Of a stretch of DNA of 64,000 nt, positions 32,976-41,141 are shown one piece after another. Within the stretch, counting starts at the first letter, position 1. Each line of letters opens with the position of its first letter. The translations under genes were made by a program, and so were the position numbers. The DNA lies in contig NZ_SZPR01000034.1 in assembly GCF_005280195.1 (NCBI RefSeq), positions 33,693 to 97,692 of the forward strand. The letters run 5' to 3'. This DNA comes from Streptomyces galbus. GTDB lineage: Bacteria > Actinomycetota > Actinomycetes > Streptomycetales > Streptomycetaceae. The notes below the pieces were generated by a model. It did no database searches and was not told the origin of the DNA. It worked only from the letters and a program-made list of their open reading frames with translations.

Positions 32976-33759
32976 GACCCCGGTGGACGTCCCCGGCGTC
33001 CCCTCCGCCGGTGCCGACCTCGCGACCTATCTGCTGCGCCTGGGCGACGACGCGCTCGTGCTCGGGCAGCGGCTGTGCGCGTGGATCACGCGGGCACCGC
33101 TCATCGAGGAAGACCTGGCCCTGTCCAACATCGCCCTCGACCTCGTCGGCCACGCGCGGACGCTGCTCACCCTCGCCGGGCGGCTCGACGGCACCGGCCG
33201 CACCGAGGACGACCTCGCCTTCACGCGCCGCGAACGCGAGTTCACCAACGCCCTGCTGACGGAGCTGCCCAACGGCGACTTCGCGGTGACCGTCGCCCGC
33301 CAGCTCGTCCACACCCACTACGCGGCGCTGCTCTACGAGGCCCTGGCCGGCTGCCCGGACCCCGAACTCGCGGCGTTCGGTGCGCGGGCGGCCAAGGAGG
33401 TCGCCTTCCACCGGCTGCACGCCGACCGCTGGGTGCGCCAACTGGGCCTCGGCACGCCGGAGAGCGCGCACCGGATGCAGCAGGGCCTGGAACGGGTGTG
33501 GCCCTACACGGCCGAACTCTTCGACGAGGACGACGTCGTACGGCGCCTCGCCGCCGCCGGTACCGTGCCTTCCCCGGCGCCGCTGCGCCCCGAGTGGGAG
33601 CGGCGCGTCACCGAGGTGGTCACCGGGGCGGGGCTCACCGTGCCGACGCCGTCCTGGCAGGCGCGGGGCGGCCGTTCGGGGCTGCACACCGAGGAGTTCA
33701 CCGACCTGGTCGGTGAACTGCAGTCGGTGCACCGGCAGTTTCCCGGGGGGACCTGGTGA
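32959..33759 (+). CDS. antJ: AntJ, oxygenase structural subunit (PaaC-like)
   Basis: A 266-residue ferritin-like protein of the PaaC family: YLLRLGDDALVLGQRLCAWI, PLIEEDLALSNIALDLVGHA and AKEVAFHRLHADRWVRQLG. PaaC pairs with the catalytic subunit and lacks a working di-iron centre. The C-terminus QSVHRQFPGGTW is typical. GTG 32959 lies inside the end of antI, and the stop overlaps antK. Confidence 0.92.
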   Translation: MTTTSETPVDVPGVPSAGADLATYLLRLGDDALVLGQRLCAWITRAPLIEEDLALSNIALDLVGHARTLLTLAGRLDGTGRTEDDLAFTRREREFTNALLTELPNGDFAVTVARQLVHTHYAALLYEALAGCPDPELAAFGARAAKEVAFHRLHADRWVRQLGLGTPESAHRMQQGLERVWPYTAELFDEDDVVRRLAAAGTVPSPAPLRPEWERRVTEVVTGAGLTVPTPSWQARGGRSGLHTEEFTDLVGELQSVHRQFPGGTW

Positions 33760-34325
33760 ACGCCGCGGGGATGCACGTGGCGGGCGCCGTGGGAAGCGAC
33801 GGGGCAGCGGCGGGGAGCGCCGCCGGCCGCACCGGTACGTCCCTCGGTGTCGCCGAGGTACGCGGACGCGTGGAAGCCCTGCCCGATCCCGAGCTGCCCT
33901 TCCTCAGCCTCGGCGACCTGGGGGTGGTGGGCGCCGTCGGCCCCGGGCCGGACGGGGTCCTGGAGGTGGAGATCACCCCCACCTACCTGGGCTGCCCGGC
34001 GCTGCCCGCGATCACCGCCGCCGTCCGTGAGGTCCTGGCCGTCTGCGGCCACCCCCACGGCCGGGTGCGGCAGGTGCTGTCCCCGCCGTGGACCACCGAC
34101 CGCATCACCCCCGAGGGGCGGCGCAGGCTCGCCGCCCACGGCATCGCCCCGCCGCTGCCCGCCACGCCCGGCGGCCCGGTCGCCGTGGAGCTGGGCGCGG
34201 TCGCCTGCCCGCACTGCGGTTCGCGCGCCACCCGGCCGCACAGCCCCTTCGGGCCGTCCCGCTGCCAGTCGGTGCTGTGGTGCACGGCGTGCCGCGAACC
34301 CTTCCCCCACCTGACCGCGCTGTGA
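33756..34325 (+). CDS. antK: AntK, PaaD-like Fe-S/DUF59 accessory protein
   Basis: A 189-residue protein with a MIP18/DUF59 domain (VEALPDPELPFLSLGDLGVV, then TPTYLGCPALPAI). It also has the C-terminal PaaD zinc/iron cluster CPHCGSRATRPHSPFGPSRC followed by CTACREPF. PaaD proteins help mature or assemble the epoxidase complex. The first 30 residues are low-complexity Ala/Gly and probably disordered. The start overlaps antJ by four bases. Confidence 0.9.
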   Translation: MNAAGMHVAGAVGSDGAAAGSAAGRTGTSLGVAEVRGRVEALPDPELPFLSLGDLGVVGAVGPGPDGVLEVEITPTYLGCPALPAITAAVREVLAVCGHPHGRVRQVLSPPWTTDRITPEGRRRLAAHGIAPPLPATPGGPVAVELGAVACPHCGSRATRPHSPFGPSRCQSVLWCTACREPFPHLTAL

Positions 34326-34333
34326 GGCACACC

Positions 34334-35503
34334 GTGAACACCGCCGCCACCCCACCGGCCGTCCTGCGGCCCGGGACGTCCGCCGACCGGCCGTCCGGGC
34401 CCGGGGACACGCGCGCCCGCTGGCACCCCGTGACGGTCGCCGAGGTGCGCCCCCTCACCCCGGACGCCGTGGCCGTCACCCTGGAGGCACCCGCCGCGCT
34501 GCGCGAGGTCTTCGCCCGCCGGCCCGGCCGGCACGTCGTCGTCCGCCACCGGCGCCCCGACGGCGAACTGCGCCGCACCTACTCGCTGTGCCCCCCGCCG
34601 GACGACCCCGCGGCCCTGCGCCTGGTGATCAAGCGCGGGTCGCCGGACGGCTTCGGCGCCCTAGCCGCCCGGCTGGTCCCCGGCGACCGCCTCGACCTGT
34701 CCTCCCCCACCGGTCACTTCGCCCTGCCGGACCGGCCCGGCGCCCACCACGTCCTGATCGCGGGCGGCTCCGGCATCACCCCGCTGGCCGCACTGGCCGC
34801 CGACGCCCTGCGCCGGGACCCCGCCTGCCGGGTGTCCCTCGTCCACTCCGTGCCGACCGCCGCGTACGCCCTGCTCTCGGACGAACTGGCCGCCCTCAAG
34901 GACGCGTTCCTCGACCGCTTCACCGTCCAGTACGTCCTCACCCGCGACGAGGGGACCGCCGGGGGCGGCACGTTCCGCGGCCGGATCGACGCCGATGTGC
35001 TGTCGCGCCTGCTCACCGTCCTCGACGCCCGGCCCTCCGCGGACACCACGTTCGCGCTGTGCGGGCCCCCGGGCCTGATCGACACCGTACGACGGTTCCT
35101 GGACGGCTGGGGCGCGGAACCGGCGCTCGTCCGCTGGGAGTTGTTCACCTCCGACACCGCACCCGCGGTCCCCGCACCGGCCACCCCCGCCCCCGGCACC
35201 GCGGCACCGCCCCCGGCCGCCGGGACCAGCCACGTCACCGCCCTGCTCGACGGACACCGCCGGCACACCACCGTCGGGCCGCGGGACGGGGTGATCCTCG
35301 ACGCCCTGCTGCGCGGGCACCCGGACGTGCCGTACGCCTGCCGTGAGGGCGTGTGCGGGAGCTGCCGCGCCAAGGTGCTGTCCGGACGGGTGCGGGCCGA
35401 CCGGCAGCACGCCCTGGACGACCGCGACCGCGCCGCGGGCTACACGCTCGTGTGCCGGGCCCGGCCGGAGACCCCCGAGGTCGTCCTGGACTTCGACGCA
35501 TGA
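34334..35503 (+). CDS. antL: AntL, NADPH-dependent ferredoxin reductase subunit (PaaE-like)
   Basis: A 389-residue electron-transfer protein. An FAD domain (RTYSLCPPP) and an NAD(P) domain (IAGGSGITPLAAL, FALCGPPGLI) are followed by a Pro-rich linker and a C-terminal plant-type [2Fe-2S] ferredoxin (CREGVCGSCRAKVLSG, then YTLVCRA). It supplies electrons to AntH. GTG 34334 lies six bases after GAGG. GTG 34322, overlapping the antK stop, is an alternative start. Confidence 0.92.
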   Translation: MNTAATPPAVLRPGTSADRPSGPGDTRARWHPVTVAEVRPLTPDAVAVTLEAPAALREVFARRPGRHVVVRHRRPDGELRRTYSLCPPPDDPAALRLVIKRGSPDGFGALAARLVPGDRLDLSSPTGHFALPDRPGAHHVLIAGGSGITPLAALAADALRRDPACRVSLVHSVPTAAYALLSDELAALKDAFLDRFTVQYVLTRDEGTAGGGTFRGRIDADVLSRLLTVLDARPSADTTFALCGPPGLIDTVRRFLDGWGAEPALVRWELFTSDTAPAVPAPATPAPGTAAPPPAAGTSHVTALLDGHRRHTTVGPRDGVILDALLRGHPDVPYACREGVCGSCRAKVLSGRVRADRQHALDDRDRAAGYTLVCRARPETPEVVLDFDA

Positions 35504-35600
35504 CACCCGACCGCCTGACCGCCGCCGAGCACGGCGCTCTCCGGCCACTGCGCACCCCCGCACCGCCGCCCCCGCCCGCACCCAGCGAAGGAGACGTACG

Positions 35601-36377
35601 TTGAGCAGCACCGCCCGCCTTGCAGGCAAGACCGCCCTGGTCACCGGCGGCAGCCGGGGAATCGGCCGGGCCATCAGCCGTCGCCTCGCCCACGAGGGCG
35701 CGCTGGTGGCCGTGCACTACGGCCACGACCTGGGCGCCGCCGAGCGGACCGTCAAGGAGATCGAGGCCGACGGCGGCCGGGCGTTCGCCGTCCACGCCGA
35801 ACTGGGCGTGCCCGGCGACGCCGACACCCTGTGGTCCGCCTTCGACGGGGCGCTCGCCGACCGGGGCGCGGACGGCGCCCTGGACATCCTGGTCAACAAC
35901 GCGGGCATCACCGTCCCGCGCCCCCTCGCCGACGTCACCGAGGCCGACTACGACCGGGTGTTCGCGATCAACACCAAGGCGCCGTTCTTCATCATCCAGC
36001 GCGGCCTGGCCCGGCTGCGCGACGGCGGCCGGATCATCAACGTCTCCTCCGTGGCCACCCGGGTCGCGTTCCCCGCGATCGTCTCGTACACCATGACCAA
36101 GGCCGCCCTCGACTACCTCACCCTGACCCTCGCCCAGGAGCTGGGCCCGCGGGGCATCACCGTCAACGCGGTGGCCCCCGGCTACACCGAGACCGAGATC
36201 AACCCCACGCTGGCGATCCCGGAGATCCGTCGCCGCTACTCCGAGGCGTCCGCCTTCAACCGGCTCGGACAGCCCACGGACATCGCCGACGTGGTCGCCT
36301 TCGTCGCGAGCGACGACGCCCGCTGGGTGACCGGCCAGTGGATCGACGCCTCCGGCGGGGCCCACCTCGGCGTCTGA
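35601..36377 (+). CDS. antM: AntM, ketoreductase (FabG-like SDR)
   Basis: A 258-residue SDR with TGGSRGIGRAISRRL (NADP binding), NNAG and the active site S-x(12)-Y-x-x-x-K (INVSSVATR, then SYTMTKAALDY). The C-terminus VTGQWIDASGGAHLGV is typical of FabG-like enzymes. In antimycin assembly the discrete AntM reduces the C-8 keto group left by AntD before AntB acylates it. The start is TTG 35601 after AAGGAGA. The 97-base gap before it holds only a short open frame I do not support. Confidence 0.9.
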   Translation: MSSTARLAGKTALVTGGSRGIGRAISRRLAHEGALVAVHYGHDLGAAERTVKEIEADGGRAFAVHAELGVPGDADTLWSAFDGALADRGADGALDILVNNAGITVPRPLADVTEADYDRVFAINTKAPFFIIQRGLARLRDGGRIINVSSVATRVAFPAIVSYTMTKAALDYLTLTLAQELGPRGITVNAVAPGYTETEINPTLAIPEIRRRYSEASAFNRLGQPTDIADVVAFVASDDARWVTGQWIDASGGAHLGV

Positions 36378-36455
36378 CCACCTGCCCCGCCGGCCCCACA
36401 TCCGCCGCACCCTCACGCGGCCGTCGTCCGCACGGCCGCAGCACCAGGAGATGCG

Positions 36456-37304
36456 ATGAACGACCGCACCACCGCGCTCGCCGACCCGATCGCGGACGAC
36501 GCCCTGACCCGGCCCTTCACCGGCGCCAGCCCCTACGACACCTACGTGCACGCCTCCGCGCTCAACTCGATGCAGCAGCCGCTCACCGACGCGCCGGACG
36601 AGATGGGCTTCCTCGTCACCACCCAGGTGATGGAGCTCTGGTTCACCCTGATCGTCCACGAGTGGCGCACCGCGCGCGTGGCCTTCGCCAAGGACGACCT
36701 GCCGGCGGCCATGGACGCCCTGACCCGCAGCCGTCGCGCGCTGACCGCGCTCAACGGCTCCTGGGCGCCGATCGCCGCGCTGACGCCCGCTCAGTTCAAC
36801 GGCTTCCGCGCCGCGTTCGGCAAGGCGTCCGGCTTCCAGTCGGCGATGTACCGGCACCTGGAGTTCCTCCTCGGCGACAAGTCCGCCGGCCTGCTGCGCT
36901 CCCACCGGGGTGACCCGGCCGTCCACGAGGCGCTCGGCGAGACCTACCGCGAACCGTCCCTGTACGACGAGGTGCTGGGCTTCCTGCACCGCCAGGGCCT
37001 GCACGTGCCGATGCGCGTCCGCGAGCGGGACGTGACCGAGCCGTACGCCTCCGACCCCGGGGTGGTGGACGTGTGGCGGGAGATCTACGCCGGCCCGCAG
37101 CACCACCCGCACCTGGCGCTGGGCGAGTTGCTCACCGACATCGCCGAACTGGTCACCCGCTGGCGCTTCGAGCACGTCCTCGTGGTGCGCCGCGCCATGG
37201 GTTCCAAGCCGGGCAGCGCCGGCTCCTCGGGCCTGGCGTGGCTGGAGCAGCGCGCGGCCCGCCCGGTCTTCCCCGAGCTGTGGGAGGTGCGCGGTGACGT
37301 CTAG
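36456..37304 (+). CDS. antN: AntN, tryptophan 2,3-dioxygenase
   Basis: A 282-residue heme dioxygenase that opens the indole ring of tryptophan to N-formylkynurenine. Family segments are FLVTTQVMELWFTLIVHEW, GKASGFQSAMYRHLEFLLG with the conserved FQS and RxxEF, and WRFEHVLVVRRAMGSKPGS with the heme-ligand His. The ATG at 36456 follows AGGAG. It starts the kynurenine part of the operon. A second, distinct dioxygenase is at 59956-60798. Confidence 0.95.
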   Translation: MNDRTTALADPIADDALTRPFTGASPYDTYVHASALNSMQQPLTDAPDEMGFLVTTQVMELWFTLIVHEWRTARVAFAKDDLPAAMDALTRSRRALTALNGSWAPIAALTPAQFNGFRAAFGKASGFQSAMYRHLEFLLGDKSAGLLRSHRGDPAVHEALGETYREPSLYDEVLGFLHRQGLHVPMRVRERDVTEPYASDPGVVDVWREIYAGPQHHPHLALGELLTDIAELVTRWRFEHVLVVRRAMGSKPGSAGSSGLAWLEQRAARPVFPELWEVRGDV

Positions 37305-38142
37305 GGTCATCTCCGCCTTCGCCGCCGAGGAGGAGCAGCGTGTCCTGAGCCTGAGGCCGGTCCTGGCACCGGTGCACGGCCGCTACGGCGACCACCCCCA
37401 CCAGGTGTACGACGCCTGGCCCGCGGACGACCCCGACGCGCCGCGGGTGATCCTGCTGCACGGCGGCTACTGGCGCTACGACCGCATGCACCTGACCCCG
37501 TTCGCCGCCTACCTGGCCGAGCAGGGCTTCGACGTCCTGCTGCCCGGCTTCCGCCGCTCGGGCGGAGCGGGCGGTTACCCGGAGACCTTCGACGACGTCG
37601 CCCGCATCGTCGACACGCTCCCCGACGGGCGGCCGTACGTCCTGGCGGGGCACTGCTCGGGCGGGCACCTGGCCCTGTGGTGCGCCGCGCGCGGACTGCT
37701 GCCGGCCGGCTCGCGCTGGCACACCCGCGCCCTGCCGACGAGCGTGCTCGCCCTGGCGCCGCTCACCGACCTCGCCGCCACCCGCGACGACGACCTCAGC
37801 AACGGCGCGGCCCTGCAACTCCTCGGCGGACCGGAGCACTTCGCTGAGCGCCTGCCCGAGGTCGACCCGCTGACCCTGCTGCGCGGCGCGGGTACGACCG
37901 GCGTGCCGACCGTGCTGCTGCACGGTGCCGTCGACGAGGAGGTGCCGCTCACCCAGTTCGCCGACTACGCGGCCGTCCACCGCGACCTGCGCACCGTCGT
38001 CCTGCCCGGCACCGGGCACTACACCCTCATCGAGCCGGGCGCGCCCGGCGCCCGGGCCGTCGCCGACACCCTCCGCGAGATGGCGGCCGCCTTCCCGGAC
38101 CGCCGGCCGGAACCGGCCCACGAGGAGACCGCGCACCGATGA
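37294..38142 (+). CDS. antO: AntO, kynurenine formamidase-like alpha/beta hydrolase (formyl transfer)
   Basis: A 282-residue alpha/beta-hydrolase. The oxyanion motif is HGGYW (residues 56-60). The nucleophile elbow reads GHCSGGH, with Cys121 where arylformamidases usually have Ser (GHSAGGH). The acid is probably Asp in LHGAVDEEVP and the base His in GTGHYTLIE. In antimycin biosynthesis AntO is implicated in N-formylating 3-aminosalicylate, and as a formamidase it would also free kynurenine. A Cys nucleophile would suit formyl transfer. It overlaps antN by 11 bases and antP by 4. Confidence 0.88.
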   Translation: MTSRVISAFAAEEEQRVLSLRPVLAPVHGRYGDHPHQVYDAWPADDPDAPRVILLHGGYWRYDRMHLTPFAAYLAEQGFDVLLPGFRRSGGAGGYPETFDDVARIVDTLPDGRPYVLAGHCSGGHLALWCAARGLLPAGSRWHTRALPTSVLALAPLTDLAATRDDDLSNGAALQLLGGPEHFAERLPEVDPLTLLRGAGTTGVPTVLLHGAVDEEVPLTQFADYAAVHRDLRTVVLPGTGHYTLIEPGAPGARAVADTLREMAAAFPDRRPEPAHEETAHR

Positions 38143-39452
38143 CCACTCCACCGACGACCAGTGCCTCGACGACCGGTACTTCGACGAACACCACGCCGGC
38201 GGCCGCCCCGGCCGAGTCCCGCCTCGCCGAGGCCGCCGCGCGCCTCGACGCCGACGACCCGCTGGCGCACGCGCGCGACCGCTTCCTGCTCCCGCCGGGC
38301 GTCGTCTACCTCGACGGCAACTCCCTCGGTCCGCTGCCCGCCGCCGTCCCGCCGGTCCTCACCGACGTCGTGACGCGGCAGTGGGGCACCGACCTGATCG
38401 GCTCCTGGAACGACAACGGCTGGTGGGAGGCGCCGCTGCGGGTGGGCGACGCGATCGGCGCGCTCCTCGGCGCCGCACCGGGCCAGACCGTCGCGGGCGA
38501 CTCGACCAGCGTGCAGCTGTACACCGCGCTGGACGCGGCCGTCTCGCTCCGGCCGGGCCGCACCCTGCTCGTCACCGACCCCGGGCACTTCCCCACCGAC
38601 CGCTACGTGGCCGCCGCGGTCGCCGAGCGCCGGGGACTGGAGCTGCGGCGGGTGCCACCGGCCGGCCTGCCCGACGTCCTGCGGGCCGAGGGCGAGCGGG
38701 TGGCCGTGATCAGCTACTCGCCCGTCGACTTCCGCACCGGCGAGCTGTTCGACATGGGGGCCCTGACCCGGGCCGCGCACGACGCCGGCGCGACCGCCGT
38801 GTGGGACCTGTGCCACGCGGCCGGTGCCCTGCCCGTCGACCTGGACGCCCTCGGCGTCGACTTCGCGGTCGGCTGCGGCTACAAGTTCCTCTCCGGCGGC
38901 CCCGGCGCCCCCGCGTACCTGTACGCGGCCCGCCGCCACCACGCCGAGCTGCGCACCCCGCTGCCCGGCTGGACCGGCCACGCCGACCCCTTCGGCCTCA
39001 GCAGGGACTACACACCCGCTCCCGGCATCGCCCGGGCCCGGATCGGCACGCCCCCGATCCTGTCCCTGCTCGCCCTCGAAGCGGCCCTGACCGCCTACGA
39101 CGGGGTGGACCTGGCGGACGTCCGTGCCAAGAGCCTGTCGCTGACCGGGTTCTTCCTGCGCTGCGCCGACGAGTTGCTCGCCCCGTTCGGCTTCAGCTCC
39201 GTCACCCCGGCCGACCCGGACCGCCGCGGCAGCCAGGTCTCCCTGCGCCACCCGCACGCCCACGCCCTGACGCGCGCGCTGGCCGAGCGGGGCGTGATCG
39301 CCGACATGCGCGCCCCCGACCTGCTGCGCTTCGGCGTCCACGCGCTCTACACGACCCACGGCGACCTGCTCACCGCGGCACGCCGCCTGCGGGACCTCGT
39401 GGCCGAGGGCGCCTACGACCCGGCGCCCCGGGTGACGGGCCCGGTGACCTGA
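38139..39452 (+). CDS. antP: AntP, kynureninase
   Basis: A 437-residue PLP enzyme that cleaves kynurenine to anthranilate and alanine. Motifs are YLDGNSLGPLP near the start, SYSPVDFRTGELFDM, DLCHAAGALPVDL with the PLP-binding Asp, and GCGYKFLSGGPGAP with the Schiff-base Lys. The first 25 residues are Thr/Pro-rich and likely disordered. antP is present only in longer forms of the antimycin cluster. It is the last cluster gene on this strand. Confidence 0.93.
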   Translation: MTTPPTTSASTTGTSTNTTPAAAPAESRLAEAAARLDADDPLAHARDRFLLPPGVVYLDGNSLGPLPAAVPPVLTDVVTRQWGTDLIGSWNDNGWWEAPLRVGDAIGALLGAAPGQTVAGDSTSVQLYTALDAAVSLRPGRTLLVTDPGHFPTDRYVAAAVAERRGLELRRVPPAGLPDVLRAEGERVAVISYSPVDFRTGELFDMGALTRAAHDAGATAVWDLCHAAGALPVDLDALGVDFAVGCGYKFLSGGPGAPAYLYAARRHHAELRTPLPGWTGHADPFGLSRDYTPAPGIARARIGTPPILSLLALEAALTAYDGVDLADVRAKSLSLTGFFLRCADELLAPFGFSSVTPADPDRRGSQVSLRHPHAHALTRALAERGVIADMRAPDLLRFGVHALYTTHGDLLTAARRLRDLVAEGAYDPAPRVTGPVT

Positions 39453-39524
39453 GGGACGTACGACGTCGGGCGTCCGAGGGAGGTCGCGTCCGCGGGGGAG
39501 CGTGCCGGACGGAGGTCGGGCGGC

Positions 39525-40205
39525 TCACCGTTCCGGCGCGACCTCCATCAGGCGGCGCAGCTCGGGGAGCAGCGCGTCGAGGTCCTGTCCGCTGCGGAAC
39601 GCGACGACGGTCGTGCCCCCGGTGCCCGCCGGGGCGGGGCGCGCGGGGAAGAGGGCGAGGACCTCGCGCATCGCCTCGTCCACCTCGGCGACCGGGTCGG
39701 CCGACTCGCCGCGCAGCCAGCGCCGCAGCACGTGGTTGTGGGCGGAGACCACCGCCGCGGCCATCAGCTCGGCCCGCAGCGACGCCGACTTCGTGGGGTC
39801 CCCCATCCAGGCGGCGATGAACTCGCGGAACAGCCGCTGGTAGCGGGCCACGCTGGCGATCTCACGGTCCCGCAGGGCGGCCACCTTGCTGGTGAGCGCG
39901 TACCGCCGCCGCGCCAGGTCGCCCTCGTCCAGGTAGTGCAGCAGCACCAGCCGTACCGCGTCGGACACCGCGACCAGGGCGGTGCTGTGGCTCGAGGTGG
40001 CCAGCCGGTGGTCGATCAGCTCCAGGAGCCGGTCGTGGTCGGGGAAGATCACGTCTTCCTTGGACCGGTAGTGCCGGAAGAACGTCGTCCGTCCGACCCC
40101 TGCCCGCTCGGCGATGTCGTCGACGGTCGTCTGCTCGTAACCGCGCTCGTCGAAGAGGGCGAACGCGGCGTCGGCCAGTCGGACCCGTGCAGGTGGCTTG
40201 CTCAT
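39525..40205 (-). CDS. TetR-family regulator
   Basis: A 226-residue TetR protein. The N-terminal HTH reads YEQTTVDDIAERAGVGRTTF followed by FRHYRSKEDVIFPDH. The C-terminal ligand domain is helical without a recognised signature. It converges on antP and is divergent from the HEAT-MerR pair. It may mark the right border of the antimycin-type cluster. No palindrome that I would call its operator is evident. Confidence 0.9.
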   Translation of the reverse strand: MSKPPARVRLADAAFALFDERGYEQTTVDDIAERAGVGRTTFFRHYRSKEDVIFPDHDRLLELIDHRLATSSHSTALVAVSDAVRLVLLHYLDEGDLARRRYALTSKVAALRDREIASVARYQRLFREFIAAWMGDPTKSASLRAELMAAAVVSAHNHVLRRWLRGESADPVAEVDEAMREVLALFPARPAPAGTGGTTVVAFRSGQDLDALLPELRRLMEVAPER

Positions 40206-40266
40206 GGACGGTCATCTTTCCCCCTCGTCCCGCGCGGGTGCCACTCGCCCCTAGTCGGCCACGGCC

Positions 40267-40297
40267 TTGACCTTGACACGGTGACAAGGCCTTCACT
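40267..40297 (+). promoter_or_regulatory. MerR-type promoter with long spacer and dyad
   Basis: TTGACC at 40267-40272 and TTCACT at 40292-40297 are separated by 19 bases. Nearly all of the spacer is the imperfect palindrome CCTTGACACGGTGACAAGG (40271-40289). A 19-base spacer with a dyad inside is the hallmark of MerR-controlled promoters, and a MerR gene is second in this operon. Confidence 0.6.
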
Positions 40298-40319
40298 GCT
40301 CGCGAGGAGGTGGTCCCCC

Positions 40320-41138
40320 ATGACGGTCACGGGGCAGGACACGGACGCGCGAGGAGCGCACGAGGCGCTGGACGACGGTCGCCCGTCGGTGCGGCTGCGG
40401 GCGGCCCTCGCGGTCGGTACGGCGCCGGACCCGCGGTACGTCGGCACGCTGGTCGAGCGGTGCGCGGTCGAGCCGGAGTTCTTCGTCCGCGACATGCTGA
40501 CCTGGGCGCTGACCCGGCACCCCGTGTCGGTGACGCTTCCCGCGCTGCTCCGCGAGGTCCGCTCGGAGCGGGCCCAGGCCCGCAGTCAGGCGCTGCACAC
40601 GCTGTCCAAGATCGGTGACCGGCGGGCGTGGCCGGCGATCACACCGCGGCTCCTGGCCGACCCGGACGACGAGGTGGCGCGCAGCGCCTGGCGGACCGCG
40701 GTCCTGCTCGTACCGGAGGGCGAGGAGGCCGCGCTGGCGACGGCCCTGGCGGGCCTGCTCGGCCGCGGCGGGCGGGAGACGCAGCTCAGCCTCAGCCGCG
40801 CCCTGGTCGCCCTGGGCGAGGCGGCGAAGCCGGCGCTGAGGGGAGCGGCGGCGGCACCCGATCCGCAGGTGCGCGCGCACGCGCTCGCCACGCAGCGCCT
40901 GCTGCGGGACCCGGACACCGGCTTCGAGTCCGCCGTCGAGGAGGCCAAGCGCGTGGTGGCGCTGGGCGGCGGGCCGGGCCGGGCGCCCGGGAGCGGGCCG
41001 GAGCAGCCGCCGGACGGCGGGCCGAGGCAGCCGCCGGACGGCGGATCGGAACAGGCGCCGGACATCGAGCCGGGACAGGGGCCTAACGGCGGGCCGGGGC
41101 AGGGGCCCGGCGACGTGTCGGAGCGTGAGGGACAATAG
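40320..41138 (+). CDS. HEAT-repeat protein with Gly/Pro-rich tail
   Basis: A 272-residue protein starting at ATG 40320 after GAGGAGG. Residues 15-215 form HEAT-like helix pairs (VRLRAALAVGTAPDPRYV, RSQALHTLSKIGDRRAWPAI, RAHALATQRLL), a scaffold for binding proteins or DNA. The last 50 residues are an eight-residue repeat region of the GGPxQxPD type. It is four bases from a MerR-HEAT gene and shares its promoter, so the two may interact. The exact function is unknown. Confidence 0.85.
   Translation: MTVTGQDTDARGAHEALDDGRPSVRLRAALAVGTAPDPRYVGTLVERCAVEPEFFVRDMLTWALTRHPVSVTLPALLREVRSERAQARSQALHTLSKIGDRRAWPAITPRLLADPDDEVARSAWRTAVLLVPEGEEAALATALAGLLGRGGRETQLSLSRALVALGEAAKPALRGAAAAPDPQVRAHALATQRLLRDPDTGFESAVEEAKRVVALGGGPGRAPGSGPEQPPDGGPRQPPDGGSEQAPDIEPGQGPNGGPGQGPGDVSEREGQ
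40992..41111 (+). repeat. Five tandem 24-bp coding repeats
   Basis: Five degenerate 24-base units encode SGPEQPPD, GGPRQPPD, GGSEQAPD, IEPGQGPN and GGPGQGPG at the end of the HEAT-repeat protein. The tail is probably disordered and its copy number may vary between strains. Confidence 0.8.
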
Positions 41139-41141
41139 GGC

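Noticed and set aside
31594..35503. Phenylacetate catabolism (paaABCDE)
   Set aside because: There is no paaK, paaG, paaZ or other beta-oxidation gene. The discrete ACP, AMP ligase, ketoreductase and kynurenine enzymes around it fit antHIJKL instead.
35500..35604. A 34-codon frame overlapping the antL stop
   Set aside because: It is Pro-rich, has no family, and overlaps the ribosome site of antM. Most likely chance.
36456..39452. Ordinary tryptophan catabolism operon
   Set aside because: It continues the antH operon with tight spacing, and AntO carries a Cys nucleophile. The context points to 3-formamidosalicylate supply.
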